From the IMG/VR virus record IMGVR_UViG_3300008448_000401, positions 1 through 30,827 of that record: a stretch of 30,827 bases of DNA; one strand, given 5' to 3'. Both the position numbers and the translations under genes were made by a program. This DNA is from a virus. Shown in pieces: positions 8,701 through 17,096 of the stretch. Under the pieces are notes generated by a model that worked only from the letters and a program-made list of their open reading frames with translations, was not told the DNA's origin and did not search any database. The number at the start of each line of letters is the position of its first letter. Position 1 is the first letter of the stretch.

Positions 8701-8993
8701 CATCATCCACAACAGCACAAATTGGTATTCATTCTGCACTCCCTTCAACAACATATCGTTCTGTTGAATACATGATTCAAGCGGCACAACCAACTAATTT
8801 CCATACAACAAAGATTCTTGTAGTTCATAACGGAACAACTGCATACCTAACTGAATATGGAAGCATTTACAACAGTTCAGTGCTTGCTGATTATGACGTT
8901 GATATTTCTGGTGGAAACATTCGTTTGCTCTCAACACCAGCAAGTGCAGGAATAACAACTTATACAATTAGTTTTACTGCTACTAGAGTCTAA
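2724..8993 (+). CDS. Giant tail-fibre-like structural protein, 2089 residues, modular repeats
   Basis: A very long extracellular-type structural protein, almost certainly a tail fibre or baseplate-attached fibre that contacts the host surface. The N-terminus (MATPFRLKRSAVPGKRPTL) looks like a virion-attachment segment shared by phage fibres. The body is Gly/Thr/Val/Ser-rich, nearly free of Cys, and made of repeats: a 33-residue unit containing GFTTVVNQSITGVAT occurs 14 times (one copy variant), four copies of a longer block ending AVELYYDN..EFETTGYGA(T) are interspersed, and VGIGTTNPTSKL-type motifs recur. Such repeats form extended trimeric beta shafts. The last 120 residues are non-repetitive and may be the receptor-binding or trimer-folding tip; no S74-type peptidase motif was recognised. 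A late-promoter-like word overlaps its stop codon and would serve the next fibre gene. Confidence 0.9.
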   Translation: MATPFRLKRSAVPGKRPTLSDLQLGELGFNTYDAYLFATRDASGVGIGTTVTLLTPWTENFGAASIYYQNTVGIGTTNPTSKFTVQGDVLISGFSTVRSDLTVAGVTTTRHLNVIGFTTVVNQSITGVATIGGNLSVSGVSTFGGITTVTGTTLFSRQLNVAGVSTFNQVKIGFTTISAIANDNYNSTIVVGDDLYIYQDRSPGSTPYNTIHSNEYDLYLGTRGETGGNLIFTWLVGIHTGNDAFSNNSGWVSLGYGDDPYKLTTIGSGVTVSGTTFTNQLNVSGVSTLGTGVTITSGGNINAVSGVVTAAQFTTGVGAGITITTNTIFAPQLLIIDPSPAGVGTTSGVVQIKGDLYVDGTQFVVNSTTIELGDFNIGIATTVGTNALLDGAGLGIGSANIRKNLTYANGSDSLKSSENFDLASGKVYKINGTEVLSATQLTVANINAVGVSTLGTLAVAGVTTTRHLNVVGFTTVVNQSITGVATVGTLAVSGVTTTQHLNVSGVSTFSGAIDANSTSNFQGDVTLQSNLILGDNDQIELGASTDLLITHLSSTNNSLIRNSNTLGSFIIDTAAGSPIELRLSSGGEKMGVFTPNGAVELYYDNVREFETTGYGATVFGVLQTQGLNITGFTTVVNQSITGVATAGTLAVSGVTTTQHLNVVGFTTVVNQSITGVATIGTLAVSGVTITQHLNVVGFTTVVNQSITGVATIGTLAVSGVTTTQHLNVVGFTTVVNQSITGVATVGSNLAVAGVTTTQHLNVTGFTTVVNQSITGVLTVSNGIQGIGIQSGGSIITTGIITSINFVGAGNSFSYNAGTKTVDINIGGSQWTFVDPGSPTVSSIYRVNGNVGIGTTNPTSKLDVVGDIKVSGVSTFQGNVYLGDNDSLYFGDGNDLQIYSDGTNSFIREQGPGFFFIDTNNVVNIRKNASEDIAKFNVDGAVELYYDNSKEFETTGYGATVFGVLESQGLNITGFTTVVNQSITGVATVGSNLSVAGVTTTQHLNVTGFTTVVNQSITGVATIGTLAVSGVTTTQHLNVTGFTTVVNQSITGVATVGTLNVSGIATFQNNVSIADSANLYIGTGNDLRIFHNGANSFIQDNGTGNLFIDASNTYYRAATHLIQNSSSSENLAVFTSNGSVALYYDNTKTFETTGYGATIFGILDTQGLNVIGIATVGSNLAVSGITTVGSNLAVAGVTTTQHLNVSGFTTVVNQSITGVATVGTLAVSGVTTTRHLNVVGFTTVVNQSITGVATAGTLAVSGVTTTQHLNVSGIATLNRVAITTEFNVYAPLSTFHNDVNINGNLSIGGTTVVLNAAQLQVKDKDIVLGVTTNALGNDVSKDSTANHGGIAIASTEGTPLIDINIVGIDTIPSTYKQIMWIAKDTLGAGTTDAWHFNYGVGIGSTQIPNGVRLAVGRVQVTDNTVSSENLSISGVATVGSNLTVAGVTSTRHLSVTGFTTTANQSITGVATIATLAVTGVTTTQHLNVIGIATVQSNLAVSGIATVGSNLAVSGVTTTRHLNVIGFTTVVNQSITGVATAGTLAVSGVTTTQHLNVSGVSTLGVSTFTGTVSFGTSAYFGDNDIAYFGDGNDLNVYHDGTNSYIADYGVGRLILASNGAGVDIIKAPFENIASFNTDGAVELYYDNSKEFETTGYGATVFGILQSQGLQVNSGVSTVGFLTATNIWNAGITTSSRLTLNGANNTADGGGQIYLNGATGNRIDFNQNGGGAPTFTTRSAGTKIVLYPNLTAGSVDYALGIEGNTLWYSVPSSSNQHRWYAGTTQLADLKGTGELVIGSTSLTGTSNQKLQVSGGAYVSGFVGIGQTNPANRLEVVGNTWLNNSSGDTGVRAQGLTVSLAPSNNFTPGTDPGDSLRNTTFAVKGATRPAIITLRNVDNGNAFYDLIADGNSNSFYIQRPGTSPALTINSSNNIGIGTTNPTQLLDVRGNVAVSGVTTTQHLNVSGIATIANLVVSGIITATSVASTYAIQGSVVSSSSTTAQIGIHSALPSTTYRSVEYMIQAAQPTNFHTTKILVVHNGTTAYLTEYGSIYNSSVLADYDVDISGGNIRLLSTPASAGITTYTISFTATRV
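4600..5050 (+). repeat. Tandem 99-bp coding repeats in the fibre gene
   Basis: Here the 33-residue units lie head to tail. The anchor word GCATC recurs at 4697, 4796 and 4895, exactly 99 bp apart, and the next unit begins 102 bp on because its linker has one more residue (VGSNLAVAG instead of IGTLAVSG). Units differ at few, mostly silent positions. Further copies are dispersed at about 3050, 4120, 5640, 5740, 5840, 6340, 6430, 7090 and 7290. Confidence 0.95.
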
Positions 8994-8996
8994 ATA
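8990..8996 (+). promoter_or_regulatory. Late-promoter-like CTAAATA overlapping the fibre stop codon
   Basis: CTAAATA includes the TAA stop of the giant fibre gene and lies 38 nt upstream of the TTG start at 9028. An AGGGG ribosome binding site (9013-9017) lies between, so the layout promoter, SD, start is complete. Confidence 0.5.
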
Positions 8997-9027
8997 GTAT
9001 AAAAGAAACCAAAGGGGATAGTGAACC

Positions 9028-12000
9028 TTGGCTGACCAGAATTTCAGGGTAAAACGCGGGCTAGAAGTAGGATTAGGTGCCACAGTTTTAACTGCACTTC
9101 CTAGTGGTTCTGTTGGAGTCGGAACCACAAATCCAGGAACTAATAAACTTCAGGTACAGGGTGCTATTAAAGCGACATCATCAATTGATACTGACACTCA
9201 ATTTTTAGGGCAACCAAACGATACTGCATCAACTCCATCATTCTCTTGGACTAGTGATACAACTACAGGATTTTATAGACCTTCTTCAGGAAATCTTGGA
9301 TTTGCAATTAGTGGAACGGAACAAGTAAGATTTAATACTACTGGTGTTGGCATAGGAACCACAAATCCACTACAAAAACTTGATGTTCGTGGTAATGTAT
9401 CCGTTTCTGGTGTCACTACAACCCGGCATCTTAATGTTGTTGGATTTACAACGGTTGTTAATCAATCGATTACTGGTGTAGCGACCATTGGAACTCTAGC
9501 GGTTTCTGGTGTAACTACGACGCAACATCTTAGTGTATCTGGTATAACAACAATATCCGTTAATAGTTCTTCTGATGCATTAAGAATTACTCAACTAGGA
9601 ACTGGCAATGCTTTAGTTGTTGAAGACGAAACAAATCCCGATGCAACTCCTTTTGTTGTTACTACTTCTGGTTCTGTCGGTATAGGAACCACAAATCCAA
9701 CCTCCCGTCTTGATGTTATAGGAGACGCAAAGATTCTTGGCGTTTCTACATTCACTGCGGCAAATGCATCAGCAGTTGTCATAAGAAGTGGATCTGCAAG
9801 TGCTTATACTGCGATTGATATTGGAAGAACTACAAGTTCTGGTATAATTGCAGTCGCTGCTAATGCTGGAGAATGGGCAGCAGATTCGGCAGCGGGAGAC
9901 ATTATTATTCGCGCAAATTCAACAAATAATAAACTTCTATTCAACTATCTTGGAACTAATGCTTCTCTTGCCGTTGCTGGTTCTAATGTTTTAGTCGGTA
10001 CTGTATCGTCAACAGGAACCACATCACAACCACTTCAAGTTACTGGCGGTGCTTATGTTTCTACAAGACTTGGAATAGGTCAAACTAATCCAAATACTGC
10101 ATTGCATATTGGACCATATAATGGTAATACTTTACCACATTTATATCTTGGTTCTGTAAATAATGATTATGGTTGGAGAATTGATACACATGATTTCAAT
10201 GCTGGTTCTGTCCCGTTAAGAATTTGGAGGAGAGTTGCTGGAGCGGATACGGAATCAATTACTGTTTTAAATCAAAGTGGATTTATTGGATTGGGAATTA
10301 CCCTTCCAGGAGCAAGACTTCACGCAACTCCAACTTCCACTAGTATTGCTGGACTCTTCTCTGGAACCACATCGGATGATATGGTTCGTATCACGCAACT
10401 GGGAACTGGTAATGCTTTAAGAGTTGAGGATGAAGCAAATCCAGACTCAAGTCCTTTCGTTATTACTGGCATTGGTTCTGTTGGCATAGGAACCACAAAT
10501 CCAATACATAAACTTCATTTAAATGATTCAACTTCAAATCAAGTTGCTTTAGCACTTCAAAATTCTAATACTGGTGGAAATTCTTGGTTATTGCAAAGCA
10601 GTGGAGGTTCTGCAACTAATGGGCAAGGAAAATTTTCGATATATGATACTAATGCAAGTCAATATAGGTTAGTTATTAATTCTTCTGGTGATGTTGGTAT
10701 CGGAACCACAAATCCAACATCAAAACTTAATATTGTTGGTAATGTAAGATCTACAGGATTTTCTACCTTTACTAAAGACTTCAATGTCGTTGATCATACT
10801 TCAAGATATATTGCTTATGCTAGACAACTATCACCACAGGTTGGTACTGCAATTACTACTGGTGCTGTTGGAGCTGGTGATACAAGAAGAACTGATGCGG
10901 CAATATATGACTATTGCTGGGATAACTACAGTGTTTTTGACGCTGATGGTGATGGGGTTGTATCTGCTGCTGATGGTCTTGTAGTACTAAGATACTTATT
11001 TGATCTATCAAGTGGTACTTTTCCTGGTGATGCTTTAATTACTGATATTGTTTTCCCAACAAATGCAACAAGAAAAACATCCAATAGTATAAGAAGTCAT
11101 TTAGGAATTCATACTTTAGGGGGAACAGGAAAACTTGATGTCGGTGGTAATGGAACCCTAACTGCTACAGGTGATGGTTTAATGATTAACAGAGTGTTTG
11201 CAGGTGGATTTACAAATCCATCTGATAATGCTCCAGCAGTATTTGGAGAAGATTCTGTTCTTTATGTATCAAGAGACGCAAAAGTTGGTATAGGAACCAC
11301 AAATCCAATAACAAAATTACATATTTCTGATGGTAGTAGTGGCGTAAGCACCGCGCTTTACACTTCAGATTATCTTGCAATTAGTGCTCAGAATACTTCA
11401 CCTGGATTTAATATTATTGGGGTAGGTTCTCAAACTGGGCATAGAGGAGTATTTAAAGCGACAAGAGCAAGAGGAACTCTTTCATCTCCAACTGTTCCTT
11501 TTGTTGATGATAACACTTTTAGTTTGTTGGGTGCCATTTATGATGGTTCTTCTAATTATGCAACTGCTGCTATCAACATGGATGTTGATGGTGATGTTGG
11601 AGTTGGAACTGCACCACAGAGAATTACTTTCTGGACTGGAACTGGTTCTTCTAGATTGGAGAGACTGAGATTAACAAGCACTGGTAATTTTGGTATCGGA
11701 ACCACAAATCCAACATCAAAACTTACAGTAGAAGGTGATACTTTAATCACTGGAATACTAACTGCATCAGCAAGTTTAGATGGAAATGCTTTTGAATCTT
11801 ATGAGATTGATTTAATTCCATATACGTCATATAACCTAAGAACAGAAGAACAAACAATTACATTCACGGAGACTAATGACACAACGACCGATCCTCATCT
11901 ATGGGGAACGACAACTACATTGCCAATAGAAGATAATAGTCTCATTGAAGACAGCACATTTGTACCTTATTTTAATGGAGAAGTCGTATCAATTGTAAAT

Positions 12001-12252
12001 CCATTTAAGTTAATGATCACGGTGAATGGGGTTCTACAATCGGCGTTTATAAATAATACAGACTATGTTTATCAATCTAACATCTTGGGTTCTCATAATG
12101 GATATACGATAGATTCTGATAATAATATTAAATTTACAGAATCTATTCCAACTGGATCTGACATTGTTGCAAGAGTGTTACCTGTTTCTAGCACTGCAAC
12201 AAAAATTAAAAATTATCCCTTCAAACCAACAGATATTGTATTAGGATACTAA
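9028..12252 (+). CDS. Tail-fibre-like structural protein with dockerin/EF-hand-like loop, 1074 residues
   Basis: A second modular fibre protein. The start is TTG 9028, supported by AGGGG about 11 nt upstream and by the MADQNFRVKRGLEVG N-terminus. It shares modules with the preceding gene: one copy of the GFTTVVNQSITGVAT unit, seven or so VGIGTTNP motifs and a GGAYVS..GIGQTNP block. Residues about 185-235 and 450-490 are an internal duplication (RITQLGTGNAL..VEDE.NPD). Residues 638-649 (DADGDGVVSAAD) followed by GLVVLRYLF match the 12-residue calcium loop and helix of a dockerin type I or EF-hand repeat, which is unusual in a fibre. The C-terminal 150 residues (from about YEIDLIPYTSYNLRTEEQ) are non-repetitive and probably form the tip or a trimerisation region. 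It lies in the fibre operon four bases before the next gene. Confidence 0.88.
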   Translation: MADQNFRVKRGLEVGLGATVLTALPSGSVGVGTTNPGTNKLQVQGAIKATSSIDTDTQFLGQPNDTASTPSFSWTSDTTTGFYRPSSGNLGFAISGTEQVRFNTTGVGIGTTNPLQKLDVRGNVSVSGVTTTRHLNVVGFTTVVNQSITGVATIGTLAVSGVTTTQHLSVSGITTISVNSSSDALRITQLGTGNALVVEDETNPDATPFVVTTSGSVGIGTTNPTSRLDVIGDAKILGVSTFTAANASAVVIRSGSASAYTAIDIGRTTSSGIIAVAANAGEWAADSAAGDIIIRANSTNNKLLFNYLGTNASLAVAGSNVLVGTVSSTGTTSQPLQVTGGAYVSTRLGIGQTNPNTALHIGPYNGNTLPHLYLGSVNNDYGWRIDTHDFNAGSVPLRIWRRVAGADTESITVLNQSGFIGLGITLPGARLHATPTSTSIAGLFSGTTSDDMVRITQLGTGNALRVEDEANPDSSPFVITGIGSVGIGTTNPIHKLHLNDSTSNQVALALQNSNTGGNSWLLQSSGGSATNGQGKFSIYDTNASQYRLVINSSGDVGIGTTNPTSKLNIVGNVRSTGFSTFTKDFNVVDHTSRYIAYARQLSPQVGTAITTGAVGAGDTRRTDAAIYDYCWDNYSVFDADGDGVVSAADGLVVLRYLFDLSSGTFPGDALITDIVFPTNATRKTSNSIRSHLGIHTLGGTGKLDVGGNGTLTATGDGLMINRVFAGGFTNPSDNAPAVFGEDSVLYVSRDAKVGIGTTNPITKLHISDGSSGVSTALYTSDYLAISAQNTSPGFNIIGVGSQTGHRGVFKATRARGTLSSPTVPFVDDNTFSLLGAIYDGSSNYATAAINMDVDGDVGVGTAPQRITFWTGTGSSRLERLRLTSTGNFGIGTTNPTSKLTVEGDTLITGILTASASLDGNAFESYEIDLIPYTSYNLRTEEQTITFTETNDTTTDPHLWGTTTTLPIEDNSLIEDSTFVPYFNGEVVSIVNPFKLMITVNGVLQSAFINNTDYVYQSNILGSHNGYTIDSDNNIKFTESIPTGSDIVARVLPVSSTATKIKNYPFKPTDIVLGY
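9426..9495 (+). repeat. 70-nt tract identical to 4796-4865 in the neighbouring fibre gene
   Basis: From GCATCTTAATG to CATTGGAACT the 70 bases are identical to bases 4796-4865, including every silent position, although the copies lie in two different genes 4.6 kb apart. This points to recent gene conversion or unequal recombination. Confidence 0.92.
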
Positions 12253-12256
12253 AAAA

Positions 12257-15200
12257 ATGGCAAGAAAAGTAATTTATGAATCTGGGTATACGTTTACCCC
12301 CTCAACTAAAACAATTACTATACCTAAATTGATTCCTAGGGAAAGGTTAGTTCTGATTACAAATGTCACGACAAATCAGGTAATCTATAATTTTTCTGAT
12401 CCAAGTCTAAAGGCGACTTCTTATACTTTAGCTACAACAGATATTAATAATCCAAGAACAACAATTGTTCTGAATTATAATACTGCGTCGATGAGCTCAT
12501 CTCATAAGCTCTCGATTATATTTGATGAATTCGAAGAAAGATTTATTCCTGGGGAAACATACACCGACCCAGTAAACAAGTTTAGAGTATCCCAACCACA
12601 AGCTCTTATTGATACTGACTTTGAATATAGCGTACAAAATACTAAATGGGAAAACCTTACACAGATTAATTACCGTCCGTTTGTTTATCCAACGATTACT
12701 CCAATTTCCAATATCAATTATATTTCATATGGTACTGGATCAAAAACTGTTTTTGTTGGTTTAACTACAAGCACAGGTTGCCCAGGAGTAGGAACTGCAA
12801 TTTCAGTTCAAGATACATTTTTGACTCCTGCAAATGGAAACTTCCTTGTTCAGCAAGTTTTTGGAGTTCCTGGAGCATCAGGACCAGGAACATTCTTTAC
12901 TTATTCTGCAACTGCTACTAATTCAACTGCAATTACTCAGATTTTTGATAGCAATAAAACTGGAATTTTTACAGGATCACTTTTTACAAGCGCAAGAATT
13001 GGAGGTACTCCACTTATTACAACTTCAACTTCTGGAGTTGTTACTGTAACCACAAGTGTTCCTCATGGTCTATCAGTTGGTAATGAAGTTGCAATTCGTG
13101 GCATGGGAGGCACTAACCCATGTAATGGTTCATTCTCTATTGTTGGTATTCCAAGTTCCAGAGCCTTTATTATAGGTGTAAGCTCAGTTCCTCTTCTTAC
13201 TGGTGCTAATAATGGAGCTAACCCAGGTATTGCGACAGGAGCTGAAATTTATGTAAGACCACCTGGACAAGTTCTACACAGACCATTTGATGGTGGAGTT
13301 ATCTTCTCATCTAATGCGAATGGAAACTATGAAAGACAAATTCGTCAAACAAGAAGATATTTCCGTTATCAATCTGGTAAAGGTATACAGGTAAGTTCTG
13401 GTACAATTATTAAGCCAGCATTCCAAGTAGATTCTATTACTTCTGTAGGAACTGCAGTAACTGTTATTACGAAAGACAGGCATAATATTCAGCCAGGAAC
13501 TACAATTGAAGTTAGTGGATGTAATGAATCTGCATATAATGGAACTTTTGAAGTTTCTATTATTAAAGGTTTTAATACATTTGAATACACTGCATTATCT
13601 ACTCCTTCAGCAGCAATTGCATCGGGTAAACCTATTATAAGTGTAACCAATTGGTATGGTGCTGTAAATCGATTAGGTACATTTGATGATCAAAATGGTA
13701 TTTTCTTCGAATATGATGGGCAAAAGCTTTATGCAGTTCGCAGACAATCTACTTTCCAACTTTCTGGAAGAGTCAGTGTTGTAACTGGTATTAATACAGT
13801 AACACAAACAAATGCTGCATTCCCAACTTATTTCTCTAAACAGCTTACAATTGGTGATACAATTGTAATTCGTGGTCAGTCTTATAGAGTATTTGACATT
13901 GAAAGTGATGGCAATCTTATCATCTCACCTTCGTATCGCGGTGCTAACGCTGATTATGCCACTGTTTCTAGAGTTGAAAATTTAAAAACAGAACAAGCCG
14001 CTTGGAACCTTGATAAGTGTGATGGAAATGGACCTTCTGGATATAATTTGAATCTTGCTAGAATGCAGATGTTCTACATGGACTATTCCTGGTATGGTGC
14101 TGGATTTGTTCGTTGGGGATTCCGTGGACAAGATGGAAACGTTATATATTGCCATAAACTAATTAATAACAATCAAAACACTGAAGCATACATGAGATCT
14201 GGTAACCTACCAGCTCGCTATGAAACAGATTCGGAGCCACCAAAAACTCAGATTACCCAATCAGTTTCTACAACTGATAGCTATATTGGTATTGGAAGTA
14301 CGGCAGGATTCCCAACAAATGGTGGAGTACTCTTACTTCGCAACGGTGCTAATTATGAGTACGTATCTTATGCTGGAATTGGAACTACAGCATTCACTGG
14401 GGTTGTACGAGGAAAATCCACTACTGCATTAGATTTTAGTACTGCAACTGGTGGAGGTATGGGAACTAGTCGAAATCAGGTATCTGGAGTAACAACAACT
14501 AATTTGCAAATTGGTATGAGAGCGTTGCATCCAAATTTACCTGAAGGAACATGGATTTCTGCAATTTCTTCTGCTGGTAGTGGAACTATTACTCTTGTTA
14601 ATGCTTCTACAGGATTTGTTAGTGGTATAGTCACATTTGTTGGTATGGGTGGCACTGTATCATCAATTCTATTCTCAGGAAATAATCCCGCTGGCGTTGA
14701 ACTTGCATATCCAACTTTTGGACCAACAATATCACACTGGGGAACTAGTGTAATTATGGATGGTAGATTTGATACTGATAAATCCTTGATCTTCACTTAT
14801 GGTCAAACTGGTGTTACAACAGTTACTTCACTGCAAACCAGAGCATTGTTCTCAATTAGAGTTGCTCCTTCTGTAGATAATGGTATTGCCGCTGGATTTG
14901 GTGCAAGAGAACTGATTAATAGAATGCAATTGACTCTCAAATCTCTAGATATTACTTCGACAGGTACTAACACAAACCTTCTAGTTCAAGCAATTCTAAA
15001 TGGTGTCCCATCACAAGGTGCTACTTGGACTAATGCTGTTGGTAATGCAACTAACCGTGCAAACTCCTCTTTAGCACAAATTGCAGATTATGCTTCATTG
15101 TCTGGAGCAACATCCGTTAATGGTGGTGAAGTAATCGCTGGATTCTTTGTTGGTTCTGGTGCAAACTCAATTGACCTAACGGAAGTTCGAGACCTTGGTA

Positions 15201-15355
15201 ATTCCATTCTTGGTGGAGGAGGAACAACCTCCAATACTCAGATTTATCCTGATGGTCCAGATACACTAACGATTGTTGTAACTAACCTTAGATCAGGTGG
15301 TGGTTCTGATGCTAATGTATTTGGTCGTATTTCTTGGACTGAGGCTCAAGCGTAA
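12257..15355 (+). CDS. Virion structural protein, 1032 residues
   Basis: A large structural protein that lacks the 33-residue repeats of its neighbours. The N-terminal half (MARKVIYESGYTFTPSTKTI) is mixed alpha/beta, and the segment around DPVNKFRVSQPQALIDTDFE looks like a conserved cyanophage virion motif. Two similar beta modules with VTVTTSVPHGLSVGNEVAI (about residue 260) and AVTVITKDRHNIQPGTTIEV (about 400) suggest a repeated all-beta domain. The C-terminal 200 residues (SIRVAPSVDNGIAAGFGARE) form a separate domain. Position between fibre genes suggests a baseplate-peripheral or fibre-network protein, but the exact T4 counterpart is not evident from sequence alone. It starts four bases after the preceding stop, with AGGA about 10 nt upstream. 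Confidence 0.8.
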   Translation: MARKVIYESGYTFTPSTKTITIPKLIPRERLVLITNVTTNQVIYNFSDPSLKATSYTLATTDINNPRTTIVLNYNTASMSSSHKLSIIFDEFEERFIPGETYTDPVNKFRVSQPQALIDTDFEYSVQNTKWENLTQINYRPFVYPTITPISNINYISYGTGSKTVFVGLTTSTGCPGVGTAISVQDTFLTPANGNFLVQQVFGVPGASGPGTFFTYSATATNSTAITQIFDSNKTGIFTGSLFTSARIGGTPLITTSTSGVVTVTTSVPHGLSVGNEVAIRGMGGTNPCNGSFSIVGIPSSRAFIIGVSSVPLLTGANNGANPGIATGAEIYVRPPGQVLHRPFDGGVIFSSNANGNYERQIRQTRRYFRYQSGKGIQVSSGTIIKPAFQVDSITSVGTAVTVITKDRHNIQPGTTIEVSGCNESAYNGTFEVSIIKGFNTFEYTALSTPSAAIASGKPIISVTNWYGAVNRLGTFDDQNGIFFEYDGQKLYAVRRQSTFQLSGRVSVVTGINTVTQTNAAFPTYFSKQLTIGDTIVIRGQSYRVFDIESDGNLIISPSYRGANADYATVSRVENLKTEQAAWNLDKCDGNGPSGYNLNLARMQMFYMDYSWYGAGFVRWGFRGQDGNVIYCHKLINNNQNTEAYMRSGNLPARYETDSEPPKTQITQSVSTTDSYIGIGSTAGFPTNGGVLLLRNGANYEYVSYAGIGTTAFTGVVRGKSTTALDFSTATGGGMGTSRNQVSGVTTTNLQIGMRALHPNLPEGTWISAISSAGSGTITLVNASTGFVSGIVTFVGMGGTVSSILFSGNNPAGVELAYPTFGPTISHWGTSVIMDGRFDTDKSLIFTYGQTGVTTVTSLQTRALFSIRVAPSVDNGIAAGFGARELINRMQLTLKSLDITSTGTNTNLLVQAILNGVPSQGATWTNAVGNATNRANSSLAQIADYASLSGATSVNGGEVIAGFFVGSGANSIDLTEVRDLGNSILGGGGTTSNTQIYPDGPDTLTIVVTNLRSGGGSDANVFGRISWTEAQA

Positions 15356-15397
15356 TTTTGATTACTGTCGTTTTATTAACTAGAGGGGGATAAAAAA

Positions 15398-17056
15398 GTG
15401 TCACTGAATAGGTACACAAACAACTTTAGAACTCCTCTAGAGGCAGAGAGTATATCAGGATTATCTCCTACTTTTGGTAGTGATAATCCTGTTTTAGACC
15501 TTGACGCACCTAAATTGGATATCAATGGTACTGAATTAAATGTAATTTCAAGAAATATTAATTTTTCTCATACAACTGGATTGACCACTTTTAGAGGTCA
15601 AGTTGGTATAGGAACTACATTAACTCCAGTCTCCAACTTGTCAACAAAATTGGAAATCTATGGTGGTGGGGGAAATGTTGTTGTTGGAACTCTTTTTGAT
15701 ACAACTACAGCTCTTTATTTAAATACACTGCCAGGAATTGGTTGGACTGATTATAATTTAGCGTCAAGTGCTGCAAGAAATTTAATAGTTAATCGACCTT
15801 CTACAAATCAGATACTATTTGCACAAGGCAATTCAACTCATGCTGCGTTTAATGCTAGTAATTATTTAATTTTAAGTAGTGGTGGATTAGGTATTGGTGC
15901 GGACAATAGTGCAACTGAGTATCTATTATGGGTTAATGGACCATCTGCATTTATAGGAACAATACGCTTAGGATCTAATCCAACTGGTGTTGGGTTTGGA
16001 ACGACTACTTTTAATCCACCATATGCCATTCAGCAAACGATGGGTGGTGATGATGGATGGAGAATTTATGGAGAATCTTTATCAACTAATACTGGATCTT
16101 TAATTCTTGAAGTTAATGATGACCGCGATGGTAGCGAAGATATACAATTCAGAAACAGGATAGATTATGGAACTACTGTTGGTGTTACTACGTTTTTAAG
16201 ATTAGGTCAAAGTGCAAACATAATGGACAGTGGAGCTCCACTGCTCATTGGTACAGCAACGTCCACTGGAGCTTGGAATCAGAGACTTCAAGTTCAAGGT
16301 GGAGCTTCATTTACTGGCACTGCTTCTAGTGTTGGTATTGGAACTTCAATTGCAAAAGCAATTCTTCATCTTGGAGAAGGTAGAGCTGCTGCAAATAATG
16401 CACCACTTAAATTCACACCGGGAACTAACCTTGCAACCGTAGAAGCAGGTACAGTTGAGTTTGATGGAACTACATTAAATTTCACACCAAACTCTTCAAT
16501 AGGTAGGGCAGCTATTCCCATAACAGTATACACTTCTGGACAAGGCACTGCTTTAACCGCTGCAGGGGAATCAAACCCTCAAACATTATTTCCGGCAGCA
16601 AATGATACCATTAATTTGCCAATAGGGACTTATTACCTTGATTTAAATATGTCCTTTCAAAGAGGAACTACATCAACTACACTTGCACAACCTAGAATAA
16701 GATTTGCTGGCGGCACTACAACGATAAGTGGATCGTTTAGTGGAATTGCTATTGGATCAAACCTTGGTCAACTTGGAAGTGGTGCTGGAATTACGAGTTC
16801 TTTTATTTTAAGCTCGGCAGTAATAACAGCTGATAATATTATCGGTGTTGCAGCTACAACTCCGTTAGCAACTTATGTCTCTAGAGTATCGGGAATTTTA
16901 AGAGTTACAACAGCAGGAATATTTACTCCTGCATATAGTTTGAGTGCAAACTTAACTTCTGCAGGAACCGCATCATCACCATCAGCAATGAATCATATGG
17001 TAATTCGATCATTAGCGACATCAGGATCAGTACCTAATGTCGGACTCTGGACATAA
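15398..17056 (+). CDS. Tail-fibre-like structural protein, 552 residues
   Basis: Fourth gene of the fibre block. The start GTG 15398 is set by a strong Shine-Dalgarno AGAGGGGGA (15382-15390) seven bases upstream. The N-terminus (MSLNRYTNNFRTPLEAESIS) differs from the first two fibres, so it likely attaches elsewhere. The middle carries fibre-type modules related to those proteins (GQVGIGTT, then LIGTATSTGAWNQRLQVQGG and VGIGTS). The C-terminal 180 residues contain INLPIGTYYLDLNMSFQRG and end VPNVGLWT, an all-beta domain resembling the jelly-roll tips of fibres; it may contact the host. No repeats of the 33-residue unit occur. A sigma70-type promoter begins five bases after its stop codon. Confidence 0.85.
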   Translation: MSLNRYTNNFRTPLEAESISGLSPTFGSDNPVLDLDAPKLDINGTELNVISRNINFSHTTGLTTFRGQVGIGTTLTPVSNLSTKLEIYGGGGNVVVGTLFDTTTALYLNTLPGIGWTDYNLASSAARNLIVNRPSTNQILFAQGNSTHAAFNASNYLILSSGGLGIGADNSATEYLLWVNGPSAFIGTIRLGSNPTGVGFGTTTFNPPYAIQQTMGGDDGWRIYGESLSTNTGSLILEVNDDRDGSEDIQFRNRIDYGTTVGVTTFLRLGQSANIMDSGAPLLIGTATSTGAWNQRLQVQGGASFTGTASSVGIGTSIAKAILHLGEGRAAANNAPLKFTPGTNLATVEAGTVEFDGTTLNFTPNSSIGRAAIPITVYTSGQGTALTAAGESNPQTLFPAANDTINLPIGTYYLDLNMSFQRGTTSTTLAQPRIRFAGGTTTISGSFSGIAIGSNLGQLGSGAGITSSFILSSAVITADNIIGVAATTPLATYVSRVSGILRVTTAGIFTPAYSLSANLTSAGTASSPSAMNHMVIRSLATSGSVPNVGLWT

Positions 17057-17061
17057 ACTAT

Positions 17062-17090
17062 TTGACATTTTTTATAAAACACCTTATAAT
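17062..17090 (+). promoter_or_regulatory. Perfect consensus sigma70-type promoter
   Basis: TTGACA (17062-17067), a spacer of exactly 17 bp, and TATAAT (17085-17090): both hexamers and the spacing are at consensus. Transcription would start at about 17097. It lies just after the last fibre gene and would be read by host RNA polymerase early in infection. Confidence 0.88.
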
Positions 17091-17096
17091 ATCTAA

